Source: Nocardioides euryhalodurans
GTDB lineage: Bacteria; Actinomycetota; Actinomycetes; Propionibacteriales; Nocardioidaceae
Assembly: GCF_004564375.1 (NCBI RefSeq)
Contig: NZ_CP038267.1
Span: 3,412,501-3,476,500 of the forward strand
Reading direction: 5' to 3'
DNA: 64,000 bases
Shown: positions 29,195 to 37,236 of the stretch, piece by piece
How positions within the stretch are numbered: the first letter of the stretch is position 1
Layout of the letters: each line of letters begins with the position of its first letter
The notes under the pieces: model-generated
Database searches by the model: none
What the model was told of the DNA's origin: nothing
Seen by the model: the letters and a program-made list of their open reading frames with translations, nothing else
Position numbers and translations under genes: made by a program

Positions 29195-30679
29195 TCACAC
29201 GAGCTCCGGGACCTCCTCGGGCGCCGTCTCCGGCAGCGTCCGGGCCGCCAGCCAGGCGAGCCCCATCAGCAGTGCGACGGCACCGAGCACCACCTCGTAC
29301 GCCGGTCCGAACAGCTCCGCCGGGACCGACCCGACCTGCCGGGACACGACCTCGAAGAAGAGCGTCCCGAGCAGCGCGACGCCGACCGCGTTGGCCAGCT
29401 GGGTCGTGGTGTTGAAGAGCCCGGAGGCCGCACCGGCCTTCTCGACCGGGACGTCGGCCACGGTGAACATCCCGATCGGCGCGACCATCAGCCCGAAGCC
29501 GGCACCCGACACCACCAGCGCGGGGACGAAGACCCACCAGGCGGTGGTCGGGTCGGCGACGTGGACCGTCGCCGCCGTGACGACGGCCCCGGCGGCGAGC
29601 ACGACCGCGCCGTGCTGGAGCACCCGGCGACCGATCCGCGGCGCGAGCACGGTGACGCCGAACCCGGCGAACACGGCGGTCGTCACCGCGAACGGGACGC
29701 CCACCAGTCCGGCCTTGAGCACCGACCAGCCCAGTCCGGCCTGGAAGTAGATCGTCTGGGCCAGGAAGTACGCCGACATCGACACGAAGAGCACCAGCAG
29801 CACCAGCGAGCCTCCGGCGAAGCCTCGGTTGCCGTAGAGGCCGAGCAGCACCAGCGGCTCCTCGCCACGGGTCTCGGCCCGGTGCTGGCTGCGGCCGAAC
29901 CGCACGAGCACCGCGACGCCGAGTGCCATCAGCGCGAAGACCCAGGCCGGCCAGCCCTCCTCGCGGCCCATCGTCAGCGGGTAGAGCACCGCCAGCAGGC
30001 CACCACCGAGGGTGAGCACGCCGACCGGGTCGAGCGAGGGGCGGCGAGCGGCGTACGACTCGGGGATGAAGCGGATCGCCGCCGCGAGCGCGAGCAGCCC
30101 GACCGGGATGTTGATGAGGAAGATCGGGCGCCAGCCGGTCCCGCCGATGTCGGCCTGGGTGAGCACCGCGCCGAGGACCGGTCCGGCGACCGTGGCGAGA
30201 CCGGCGAGGCCGGTGAAGGCGCCCATCGCCTTCGCCCGCTCCTCGGGGGCGTACATCACCTGGATGCTCGACATCACCTGCGGGATCATCGCCGCGGCGC
30301 CGAACCCCTGCAGCGCCCGGAAGGCGACCAGCGCCTCGGCCGTGGGCGCCAGCCCGCAGGCCGTCGACATGACTGTGAAGGCGACCAGGCCGAGCAGGAA
30401 GAGCCGCTTGCGACCGAAGGCGTCACCGAGTCGGGCGCCGGTGACCAGCGCGACCGCGAAGGCCAGCGGGTACGCCGCGACCATCCACTGCAGCTGCGAG
30501 CCGGTGGCGCCGAGGTCCGCCTCGATCGTCGGCAGCGCGACGTTGACGATGGTGGTGTCGATCAGCTCCATGGTCGATGCCAGCAGCAGGCTGATCAGGG
30601 CCGCGGTCCGGCCGGGCGCCGGGTTGGCTCCGCCGCCGTCGGCGACGACGTCCGCGGTGGGTTCGATGGTGGTGGCCAT
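29195..30679 (-). CDS. MFS transporter, DHA2/EmrB-QacA drug exporter type
   Basis: This 494-aa protein has 14 predicted transmembrane helices. It carries the DHA2 motifs LISLLLASTMELIDTTIVNVA (D1 motif) in helix 1, GARLGDAFGRKRLFLLGL (motif A) in the first loop, and GPVLGAVLTQ (motif C) in helix 5. It should export drugs or toxic metabolites using proton motive force. GAGGAGA lies 4 nt before ATG 30679. A WYL-domain regulator is encoded divergently 92 bp away and is the likely regulator. Confidence 0.92.
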   Translation of the reverse strand: MATTIEPTADVVADGGGANPAPGRTAALISLLLASTMELIDTTIVNVALPTIEADLGATGSQLQWMVAAYPLAFAVALVTGARLGDAFGRKRLFLLGLVAFTVMSTACGLAPTAEALVAFRALQGFGAAAMIPQVMSSIQVMYAPEERAKAMGAFTGLAGLATVAGPVLGAVLTQADIGGTGWRPIFLINIPVGLLALAAAIRFIPESYAARRPSLDPVGVLTLGGGLLAVLYPLTMGREEGWPAWVFALMALGVAVLVRFGRSQHRAETRGEEPLVLLGLYGNRGFAGGSLVLLVLFVSMSAYFLAQTIYFQAGLGWSVLKAGLVGVPFAVTTAVFAGFGVTVLAPRIGRRVLQHGAVVLAAGAVVTAATVHVADPTTAWWVFVPALVVSGAGFGLMVAPIGMFTVADVPVEKAGAASGLFNTTTQLANAVGVALLGTLFFEVVSRQVGSVPAELFGPAYEVVLGAVALLMGLAWLAARTLPETAPEEVPELV

Positions 30680-30771
30680 CAGGTCTCCTCGAGGTCGGTG
30701 GTGCGTGACGTCTCCGACGCTAGTGACGATTGCGGCCACTTCCTGACCGGAATCCGAGGCATTCTGGAGCC

Positions 30772-31746
30772 ATGGCCAACACGAGCGCACGGACGCTGCG
30801 CCTGCTCTCCCTGCTCCAGACCCACCGCTTCTGGCCCGGCACCGAGCTGGCCGGTCGGCTCGAGGTCTCGATGCGGACGCTGCGCCGCGACATCGACCGG
30901 CTTCGCGAGCTGGGCTACCCGGTCCACTCCAACCGCGGGGTCGAGGGCGGCTACCAGCTCGCGCCCGGTGGCTCGATGCCCCCGCTCGTGGTCGACGAGG
31001 AGGAGGCGATCGCGATGGTGGTCGCGCTCGGGGGCACCGCCAGTGCGTTCGGCGGCGCGCTGTCGGAGGCCTCCCTCTCCGCGCTCGCCAAGGTGGTCCA
31101 GGTGCTCCCGGGCCGGCTGCGCCGTCGAGCCGAGTCGCTGCGGGCCGCCACCGTCGACGCCCCGTTCTCGCAGGCGCCCGAGGTCGAGGCGGGGGTGCTC
31201 GCGACGCTCGCCCAGGCGATCCGCGACCAGGAGCGGGTCCGCTTCGGCTACACCGCCCGCGGCGGCAGCGCCCCCGGCGAGGAGCTGCGCCGCCACGTCG
31301 AGCCGCACCGGATGGTGACGGTCGGCCGCCGCTGGTACCTCGTCGGCTACGACCTCGACCGGCAGGACTGGCGCTCCTTCCGGCTCGACCGGCTGGCCGA
31401 GCCGGCCGGGACCAAGGCGATCTTCCGGCCACGCGACGTCCCCGGCGGGGACGCCGCGGCGTACGTCCGTGCCGGGCTGTCGCGCGGGGAGTCGCTGCGA
31501 CTCACGGTCAGCGTCGCCGCACCCCGCCCGCACGTCGAGCGGCGGATCGGGCCGTGGGCGACGATCGTCGCCGAGGAGGACGGTGGGTGCCGGCTGGAGA
31601 TCGAGGCCACCGACCCGAGGTGGGTGGCCTTCGGGCTCGCCTACCTCGAGGCACCGGTCACCCTCGTCGACGCACCGGAGAGCGTCGTCCGCACCCTGCG
31701 GGAGTGGTCGCAGCGGCTCGGCGAGACCGCGGCCACCGCCGGCTGA
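30772..31746 (+). CDS. YafY-type HTH/WYL-domain transcriptional regulator
   Basis: This 324-aa regulator has an N-terminal winged helix (LLSLLQTHRFWPGTELAGRL, then EVSMRTLRRDIDRLRELGYP), a WYL domain (HRMVTVGRRWYLVGYDLDRQ) and a WCX extension at the C-terminus. WYL domains sense nucleic-acid-like or small ligands. Divergent placement next to the MFS exporter suggests control of it. ATG 30772 follows CATTCT by 6 nt; a longer in-frame start at 30730 adds a non-family segment. Confidence 0.9.
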   Translation: MANTSARTLRLLSLLQTHRFWPGTELAGRLEVSMRTLRRDIDRLRELGYPVHSNRGVEGGYQLAPGGSMPPLVVDEEEAIAMVVALGGTASAFGGALSEASLSALAKVVQVLPGRLRRRAESLRAATVDAPFSQAPEVEAGVLATLAQAIRDQERVRFGYTARGGSAPGEELRRHVEPHRMVTVGRRWYLVGYDLDRQDWRSFRLDRLAEPAGTKAIFRPRDVPGGDAAAYVRAGLSRGESLRLTVSVAAPRPHVERRIGPWATIVAEEDGGCRLEIEATDPRWVAFGLAYLEAPVTLVDAPESVVRTLREWSQRLGETAATAG

Positions 31747-31755
31747 GGGCCCGGG

Positions 31756-32625
31756 CTAGCTGGCCTTCTTCTTCGCCGTCTTCTTGGCGGCGGACTTCTT
31801 GGCCGGCTTCTTCTTCGCGGCCTTCGCGGACTTCTCCGTCCCGTCGGACTCGCCGCGGGAGTCCTTGGCGGCCTGCACCGACTTCTGGAGCGCGGCCAGC
31901 AGGTCGACGACCTCGCCGGAGGACTTGGTCGACGTCGGGGTCCGCTTGATCTCACCACCCTCGATCTTGGCCTTCACGAGCTCCTGGACGGCCTCGGCGT
32001 AGTCGTCCTCGAACTCCGAGGCGTCGAAGTCGCCGGCCAAGGTGTCGACCAGCATCGTGGCCATCTTGACCTCGGCGTCCTTGACCTCGCCGCCCTCGAT
32101 GGAGAAGTCGGGCTTGCGGATCTCGTCGGGCCACATCATCGTCTGCAGCACGATCACGTCGTCCTTGACCCGCAGCACCGCGATCGTGGTCCGCTGGCGC
32201 AGCGCCACGGTGACCACGGCCATCCGGTCGGCGTCGAGCAGGGCCTGCCGGAGCAGGGCGTACGGCTTGGCGCCGGTCTTCTCGGGCTCGAGGTAGTAGG
32301 ACTTCTCGAGCAGCATCGGGTCGATCTGGTCGCTCGGCACGAACTTCTCGACCGCGATCTCCCGCGAGGACGTCACCGGCAGGTCGGCCATGTCGTCGTC
32401 GCTGAGGATGACCATCTCGCCGTCCTCGGTCTCGTAGCCCTTGGCGATGTCGGCGTACGCGACCTCCTCGCCGTCGATCGAGCAGACCCGTTGGTACTTG
32501 ATGCGTCCGCCGTCCTTGGCGTGCACCTGTCGGAAGGACACGTCGTGGGACTCGGTCGCCGAGTAGAGCTTGACGGGCACGTTGACCAGGCCGAAGCTGA
32601 CCGAGCCCTTCCAGATCGCACGCAT
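31756..32625 (-). CDS. ku: Ku protein (non-homologous end joining)
   Basis: This 289-aa bacterial Ku starts with MRAIWKGSVSFGLVNVPVKL and continues with HAKDGGRIKYQRVCSIDGEE, matching the Ku core that rings DNA ends as a homodimer. The C-terminal 40 residues are a Lys/Ala-rich tail (AAKKKPAKKSAAKKTAKK) that aids DNA binding and LigD recruitment. The matching ligase and polymerase genes lie 1-3 kb away on the opposite strand, so the whole end-joining set is in one place. Confidence 0.96.
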   Translation of the reverse strand: MRAIWKGSVSFGLVNVPVKLYSATESHDVSFRQVHAKDGGRIKYQRVCSIDGEEVAYADIAKGYETEDGEMVILSDDDMADLPVTSSREIAVEKFVPSDQIDPMLLEKSYYLEPEKTGAKPYALLRQALLDADRMAVVTVALRQRTTIAVLRVKDDVIVLQTMMWPDEIRKPDFSIEGGEVKDAEVKMATMLVDTLAGDFDASEFEDDYAEAVQELVKAKIEGGEIKRTPTSTKSSGEVVDLLAALQKSVQAAKDSRGESDGTEKSAKAAKKKPAKKSAAKKTAKKKAS

Positions 32626-32637
32626 GGGACGAGGGTA
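32626..32637 (-). promoter_or_regulatory. -10 element for leaderless ku message
   Basis: Reading the minus strand, TACCCT is followed by 6 nt and then the ATG of ku, with no Shine-Dalgarno sequence. Confidence 0.55.
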
Positions 32638-32650
32638 GCCCTGAGGCCGC

Positions 32651-33025
32651 TCAGAATCGCTCGACGAGGTGGCCGCGACCGGGCGGCGGCTCGTACGGCT
32701 CGGGCCAGAAGTCGTCGACCCGGCGCACCAGCCCGTCGCCGTCGAAGGTGAAGAAGTGGAGCCCGGTGAGCCGCTCCTCGCCCACCGCGACGTCGGTCCA
32801 GGCGACCCCGCCCGCAGCGTCGGCCACGACGCGCCGGACCGTGACGTGCCAGTCGCCGGGGAACTCGGCGTTGAAGCGGACGTACGCCTCGCGTCCGCGC
32901 ACCCGCTCTCGGGTCTGCGGCACCTCGTAGAGGACGTCGGGCGCGAGCGTGGCGGCGAAGCCCTCCCAGTCGCGTCGCTCGGCGGCGTCCCAGTAGTGAC
33001 GGATCGTCTCCGCGTGGTCGGTCAT
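32651..33025 (-). CDS. SnoaL-like (NTF2-fold) protein
   Basis: This 124-aa protein has the SnoaL/NTF2-like pattern: an N-terminal helix pair (AETIRHYWDAAERRDWEGFA), FAATLAPDVLYEVPQTRE, then strands WHVTVRRVVADAAGGVAW and LTGLHFFTFDGDGLVRRV. Members include ketosteroid isomerase-like and polyketide cyclase-like enzymes as well as ligand-binding proteins. ATG 33025 gives a normal-length domain; upstream starts extend into the divergent VOC promoter. The substrate is unknown. Confidence 0.82.
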   Translation of the reverse strand: MTDHAETIRHYWDAAERRDWEGFAATLAPDVLYEVPQTRERVRGREAYVRFNAEFPGDWHVTVRRVVADAAGGVAWTDVAVGEERLTGLHFFTFDGDGLVRRVDDFWPEPYEPPPGRGHLVERF

Positions 33026-33067
33026 GGGCCCATGACAGCAGGCACCACCGACAGCGGGTCCCACATC

Positions 33068-33080
33068 TAGGCTGAAGCCC
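33068..33080 (+). promoter_or_regulatory. -10 element for leaderless VOC gene
   Basis: TAGGCT is followed by 7 nt and then ATG 33081, with no Shine-Dalgarno sequence. This element probably starts the VOC-ligase-transpeptidase-polymerase transcript. Confidence 0.55.
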
Positions 33081-33803
33081 ATGTACCTCGAGAACGTCGT
33101 GTTCGACGCGGCCGAACCCCGGCGCCTCGGTCGTTTCTGGGAGGCGGCGCTGGGCTGCGAGACGCTCACCGACGAGCCCGCCGGCTACGAGACCCGGCTG
33201 GCGATCGAGGGCGGGCCGGAGCTCGACCTGTGCTTCCAACCGGTCCCCGAGCGGCCGGCCGAGCCCCTGCGCCTCCACCTCGACCTGCGCGGCACCGAGC
33301 GGCAGCGGCAGACCGTCGAGCGGCTGCTCGGCCTGGGCGCGAGCCCGCTCGACATCGGCCAGGGCGACGTCCCGTGGGTGGTCCTCGCCGACCCCGAAGG
33401 CAACCCCTTCTGCGTGATGGAGGACCGCGACGCCTACTCCGACACCGGTCCGCTCGCCGCGCTGCCGCTGGACTCCGCCGACCCGGCGCGCGACGCGCTG
33501 CTGTGGGCGTGGCTCACCGGCTGGACGGAGGCCCCCGGGACGGCGGCCGTCAGCCTGCGTCACCCCTCGCGCCGTGGCCCGCTGCTCGAGCTGTGCGAGG
33601 AGGCGGGCCCGAAGGGACCGGAGAAGAACCGGATCCACCTCGACGTACGGCTCGAGCAGGGCGACGACCCCGACCTGGTCGCCCTGGGTGTCGCCGAGCG
33701 TGGCGGCCGCGAGGTGCTGCACCCCGACTGGGGAGACCTGCCGTGGCGCTTCTTCGTCGACGGCTCCGGCAACGAGTTCTGCCTGCTGCCGGCCCGGGGC
33801 TGA
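33081..33803 (+). CDS. VOC-family (glyoxalase/dioxygenase fold) protein
   Basis: The 240-aa protein contains two VOC modules. The first starts YLENVVFDAAEPRRLGRFWE and ends WVVLADPEGNPFCVMEDRD; the second ends PWRFFVDGSGNEFCLLPARG. Metal ligands of the classic fold are not obvious in both modules, so it may be a ligand- or resistance-type VOC protein (Glyoxalase-6-like) rather than an enzyme. The next gene starts 1 nt after its stop, linking it to the end-joining operon. Confidence 0.83.
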   Translation: MYLENVVFDAAEPRRLGRFWEAALGCETLTDEPAGYETRLAIEGGPELDLCFQPVPERPAEPLRLHLDLRGTERQRQTVERLLGLGASPLDIGQGDVPWVVLADPEGNPFCVMEDRDAYSDTGPLAALPLDSADPARDALLWAWLTGWTEAPGTAAVSLRHPSRRGPLLELCEEAGPKGPEKNRIHLDVRLEQGDDPDLVALGVAERGGREVLHPDWGDLPWRFFVDGSGNEFCLLPARG

Positions 33804-33804
33804 C

Positions 33805-34737
33805 GTGGCGGAGCTGCGGCCGATGCTCGCCACCCACACCGACCACGTCCCGGTCGGTGAGGGCTGGCACCACGAGGTGAAGTGGGACGGCGTCCGCGTC
33901 CTCGTGGACGTGGTCGACGGCCGTACCCGGATGCTGAGCCGCAACGGCAACGTCGTCACCGCCGCCTGGCCCGACCTGGCCGAGCCGCCGCTGGGGGAGC
34001 GGGACCTGCTCGTCGACGGCGAGGTGATCGCGCTCAACGACCGCGGGATCCCCGACTTCCGCGTTCTGCAGCACCGGATGCACGTCCGCAAGGCCTCCGA
34101 CGCCACCCGACTGGCCGAGCAGATCCCCGCGACGCTGATGGTCTTCGACCTGCTGCGCCTCGACGGCGAGGACCTCACCGGTCGCCCGCTGGCCGAGCGT
34201 CGCCGGCTGCTGGAGGGCCTGGAGCTGTCGGAGACCCGCTGGCAGGTCCCCGCGGTGTACGACGACGGGCAGATGCTCTGGGACGCGACCGGCCAGCAGG
34301 GGCTGGAGGGCGTGGTCAGCAAGCGCCTCACCTCGCGCTACCGCTTCGACACCCGCAGCAAGGACTGGCTCAAGCGGGCCCACCGCCACCGCGGCTCCTT
34401 CGTGGTGGGCGGCTGGCGTCCCCAGGTCGGCACCTCCGACCGGCTGGCCGCGCTGCTGGTGGGGGAGCCGACGGCCGAGGGACTGCTCTACCGGGGCCGG
34501 GTCGGCAGCGGCATCACCGGCGCGACCGCCCGCATGCTGCAGGAGCGGCTGGCGCCGCTCCACCTCGCCGCGAGCCCGTTCGCCGACGAGGTGCCGCGGG
34601 TCGACGCGCTCGGCACGACCTGGGTCGAGCCGGTCGTGGTCGTCGACATCGACACCCACGGCCTTGGTTACGATCGCCTGCGCCAGCCGTCGTTCCAGGG
34701 TGTCCGCACCGACCTGACCCCGGAGGATCTCTCGTGA
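33805..34737 (+). CDS. ATP-dependent DNA ligase, LigD ligase-domain type
   Basis: This 310-aa enzyme has the ligase motif I in HHEVKWDGVRVLVDVV with catalytic Lys26, then LLVDGEVIALNDRGIPDF (motif III), the GLEGVVSKRLTSRYRF motif IV region, and the OB-fold motif V (SKDWLKRAHRHRGSFVVGGW). It corresponds to the ligase domain of LigD as a free-standing gene. Start is GTG 33805, 1 nt after the VOC stop; ATG 33823 is also possible but loses conserved residues. The stop overlaps the L,D-transpeptidase gene. It should seal ends held by Ku. Confidence 0.92.
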   Translation: MAELRPMLATHTDHVPVGEGWHHEVKWDGVRVLVDVVDGRTRMLSRNGNVVTAAWPDLAEPPLGERDLLVDGEVIALNDRGIPDFRVLQHRMHVRKASDATRLAEQIPATLMVFDLLRLDGEDLTGRPLAERRRLLEGLELSETRWQVPAVYDDGQMLWDATGQQGLEGVVSKRLTSRYRFDTRSKDWLKRAHRHRGSFVVGGWRPQVGTSDRLAALLVGEPTAEGLLYRGRVGSGITGATARMLQERLAPLHLAASPFADEVPRVDALGTTWVEPVVVVDIDTHGLGYDRLRQPSFQGVRTDLTPEDLS

Positions 34738-35438
34738 AGAAGCTGCTCGTCCTCGTGCTCCTGGCCACCGCCCTCGTCGCCGCCCCCTCCGCGACCCCGA
34801 CCGCCGCGGCCGGCGCCGGCAGCGTGGTGCTCGACGGCGTCACCGTGAAGCCGAGACCCGGCACCCGCCAGGTCGTGACGGTCAACCGGACCCGGGGGTG
34901 GCGCGCGCGCGTCGTCTTCTGGGGACGCCACGACGGCCGCTGGCAGCGCCAGTTCACCGCCACCGACGGGCGGATCGGCTACAACGGGCTGGTGCGCCCG
35001 ACCCGGCGGGTGCAGGGCTCGGGCACCACCCCGCTCGGCACCTTCCGGCTGCCCTACTCCTTCGGCATGCACCCGCAGCGCGACGCCTGGGACCCCAGCT
35101 ATCGCCGGGTCCGCCGCGGCGACTACTGGGTGCTCGACAACCAGTCCGCCCACTACAACCGCTACCGCAACAGGCGGCAGGGCGGCTTCCGCTGGCGGCT
35201 GGGCTCGAGCCACCCCGACAGCTCCGAGCGGCTCAAGGACTACCCCCAGCAGTATGAGTGGGCGGTCGTCACCAGCTTCAACCGGCGCCAGGTCAAGCGC
35301 CGGGGCGGGGCGATCTTCCTGCACGTCAACGGCAGCGGGGCGACCGCCGGCTGCGTGAGCGCGCCCCGCTGGTTCCTCAAGCGCGCCGTACGCCGGCTCT
35401 CGTCCGGGGCCGCGCCCGTCATCGCGATCGGCCGGTGA
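34734..35438 (+). CDS. Secreted L,D-transpeptidase-like (YkuD-type) protein
   Basis: The 234-aa protein has a signal peptide (KKLLVLVLLATALVAAPSAT, then PTAAAGAG) and a YkuD-like C-terminal motif: H197, GSGATAG, then C207-V-S, where His and Cys are the catalytic pair. Gly-rich GTTPLGTFRLPYSFG is the usual upstream strand. The family cross-links peptidoglycan or transfers D-amino acids; some members are carboxypeptidases. It overlaps the ligase gene at its start and the polymerase gene at its end by 4 nt each, an odd place for a cell-wall gene. Confidence 0.85.
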   Translation: MKKLLVLVLLATALVAAPSATPTAAAGAGSVVLDGVTVKPRPGTRQVVTVNRTRGWRARVVFWGRHDGRWQRQFTATDGRIGYNGLVRPTRRVQGSGTTPLGTFRLPYSFGMHPQRDAWDPSYRRVRRGDYWVLDNQSAHYNRYRNRRQGGFRWRLGSSHPDSSERLKDYPQQYEWAVVTSFNRRQVKRRGGAIFLHVNGSGATAGCVSAPRWFLKRAVRRLSSGAAPVIAIGR

Positions 35439-36340
35439 CCGAGGTCCGGGTCGACGTCGAGGGGCGCACGCTCACGCTGAGCAACCTCGACAAGGTGCTC
35501 TATCCCCGCACCGGCACCACCAAGGGCGAGGTGATCGACTACTACGCCCGGATCGCGCCCGTGATGCTGCCGCACCTCGCCCACCGCTGCGTCACCCGCG
35601 TGCGCTGGCCGCACGGCGTGGCGGGCAGCAGCTTCTTCGAGAAGAACGCCCCGGCCGGCACGCCCTCCTGGGTCCACACGGCGAAGGTCCCCACGACCGG
35701 CTCGCGGGGGGAGTCCCGGCACGGCGACACCCTCGTCTTCCCGATCGTCGACGACCTCGCGACGCTCACCTGGCTGGCCAACCTCGCGGCGCTCGAGCTG
35801 CACGTCCACCAGTGGACGGTCGGCTCCCGCGGCCAGCCGCGCAACCCCGACCGGCTCGTCATCGACCTCGACCCCGGCGAGGGTGCGGGTCTCCACGAGT
35901 GCGCGTCGGTCGCGCTGCTGGTCCGTGGCAAGCTCGCCGAGCGCGACCTCGAGGCGTGGCCGGTCACCAGCGGCAGCAAGGGCCTCCACCTCTACGCGCA
36001 CCTCCCCGGCAGGCTCGACCCGGAGGGGTCCACGGGGCTCGCCAAGGAGGTCGCCGAGGAGCTGCAGCAGGAGCACCCGAAGGCCATCACCGCGACCATG
36101 ACCAAGGCGCGGCGCTCGGGCAAGGTGTTCCTCGACTGGTCGCAGAACGCCGGCTCCAAGACCACGCTGTCGCCGTACTCCCTCCGGGGTCGCGACAAGC
36201 CCTGGGTCGCGACCCCCGTCACCTGGGACGAGGTGGAGGCCGGCGCGGAGGACCCGCTGGCCCTCGAGCAGCTCCGGTTCGAGGAGGTCCTCGACCGCGT
36301 CGCCGACCACGGCGACCTGCTCACCGGCCTCTCCCGCTGA
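35435..36340 (+). CDS. LigD polymerase (AEP primase-polymerase) domain protein
   Basis: This 301-aa protein is the polymerase domain of LigD as a separate gene. It begins LTLSNLDKVLYPRTGTTKGE (family start), has SSFFEKNAPAGTPSWVHTAK, the catalytic metal motif LVIDLDPGEGAG (DxD) and the third acidic/His region VTSGSKGLHLYAHLPGR, with FLDWSQNAGSKTTLSPYSLR near the end. It fills gaps and adds ribonucleotides at broken ends held by Ku. GTG 35435 overlaps the preceding stop. No phosphoesterase domain gene is seen nearby. Confidence 0.92.
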   Translation: MTEVRVDVEGRTLTLSNLDKVLYPRTGTTKGEVIDYYARIAPVMLPHLAHRCVTRVRWPHGVAGSSFFEKNAPAGTPSWVHTAKVPTTGSRGESRHGDTLVFPIVDDLATLTWLANLAALELHVHQWTVGSRGQPRNPDRLVIDLDPGEGAGLHECASVALLVRGKLAERDLEAWPVTSGSKGLHLYAHLPGRLDPEGSTGLAKEVAEELQQEHPKAITATMTKARRSGKVFLDWSQNAGSKTTLSPYSLRGRDKPWVATPVTWDEVEAGAEDPLALEQLRFEEVLDRVADHGDLLTGLSR

Positions 36341-36614
36341 CAGCGGCCCGGCGACGCGCCGGCGGGTTACCGATCTGTGCACCGATCGTGCACGGAGGGT
36401 GGGCCCGATGTGGTCGCGAACGTCCTAACGTGGGACACGTCCCGTTCGCAGGATGAAGCTTTTCGGGGACGTGCGATCAAGGTGATGGTCGGTCTCGTGG
36501 AGGGGGCGAGACCGACCCGAACGACAGGCTTGGGTCTGGGTGGCTGCCGGATTGGGGGGAGTCCGGTGGCCACCCGGCTCATCTGCTTCGACGACACCTG
36601 GGGGACCCGTTCCG
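36341..36614 (+). promoter_or_regulatory. Gene-free 274-bp leader with inverted repeats before the S26 gene
   Basis: No gene is seen. A GTGCAC-N5-GTGCAC repeat (about 36,377-36,393) could be an operator. Further on, CACGTCCC...GGGGACGTG and GGTCTCG...CGAGACC can each form a stem. The stretch could be a structured 5' leader or regulatory region for the S26-type gene. It does not match any riboswitch consensus that I can recall. Confidence 0.35.
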
Positions 36615-37169
36615 ATGGAGATCACCACGCGACCTCGGTCGCACCGTTGGCGGCGCTGGGGAGCGCGGCTGTGGTTGGTCACGATCCTGATGGCGGTCGG
36701 GCTGCTCGTCCCGGCCGCGCTCGGCCTGAGCCAGGACCCGGTCGCCGACGACACCATGGCCGGCAGCCTCGACCGCGGCTCGCTGGTCTTCGGCCGCCCG
36801 GTCCGCGCCGTCGAGGGACTCGCGGTGGGCGACGTGATCAGCTTCCGTGCGCCGCCTCCCGGCAGTCGGGAGATGGTCACCCGGCGCGTCGTCGCGATCG
36901 ACGGCGGGCAGGTCTGGACGCGCGGTGACGCCGTCCTCGACCCCGACCCGTGGGTGCTGCAGGGCAACACGGCCGAGCCGGTGCGGGTCGTCTTCGCGCT
37001 CCCGCTCGCCGGCTACCCGCAGCTGCTGATGCCGTGGCTCACCTGGGCCGTGGTGGCGCTGCTTCTCTCCTGCGCCGCGGTGGCGGTCTCGGTGCTCGCC
37101 CGTCGTCAGGCCGGACGTGAACGTGTGGTGACGAGCCCCGGGCGGGACCGTGCGCCGGCCGTCGCCTGA
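36615..37169 (+). CDS. S26 (SipW-like) signal peptidase homologue lacking the usual catalytic residues
   Basis: The 184-aa protein has an N-terminal transmembrane helix (LWLVTILMAVGLLVPAAL) and a C-terminal one (WLTWAVVALLLSCAAVAVSV) around an S26-type core. The family line V..GSM.P....GDLV aligns with VADDTMAGSLDRGSLVF, putting Thr47 at the catalytic Ser and Asp46 at the Gly before it. The SipW-type THRVV motif is VTRRVV, so the catalytic His is Arg90. GDVISF and GDAVLDPDPW are retained. It is therefore either inactive or uses different chemistry. It lies 67 nt before the response-regulator gene. Confidence 0.75.
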   Translation: MEITTRPRSHRWRRWGARLWLVTILMAVGLLVPAALGLSQDPVADDTMAGSLDRGSLVFGRPVRAVEGLAVGDVISFRAPPPGSREMVTRRVVAIDGGQVWTRGDAVLDPDPWVLQGNTAEPVRVVFALPLAGYPQLLMPWLTWAVVALLLSCAAVAVSVLARRQAGRERVVTSPGRDRAPAVA

Positions 37170-37223
37170 GGACCCGCTCGCGGCGCGTTCGCGGGATGAG
37201 CCGTACGACGCACCACGTGGGCC

Positions 37224-37236
37224 TATGCTCGACCGC
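37224..37236 (+). promoter_or_regulatory. -10 element for leaderless two-component operon
   Basis: TATGCT is followed by 7 nt and then ATG 37237 of the response-regulator gene, with no Shine-Dalgarno sequence. This supports the short start rather than the in-frame start at 37150. Confidence 0.55.

Noticed and set aside
36360..36500. Cyclic-di-GMP or c-di-AMP riboswitch
   Set aside because: Stems are present but the conserved loop sequences of those classes are not recognisable.
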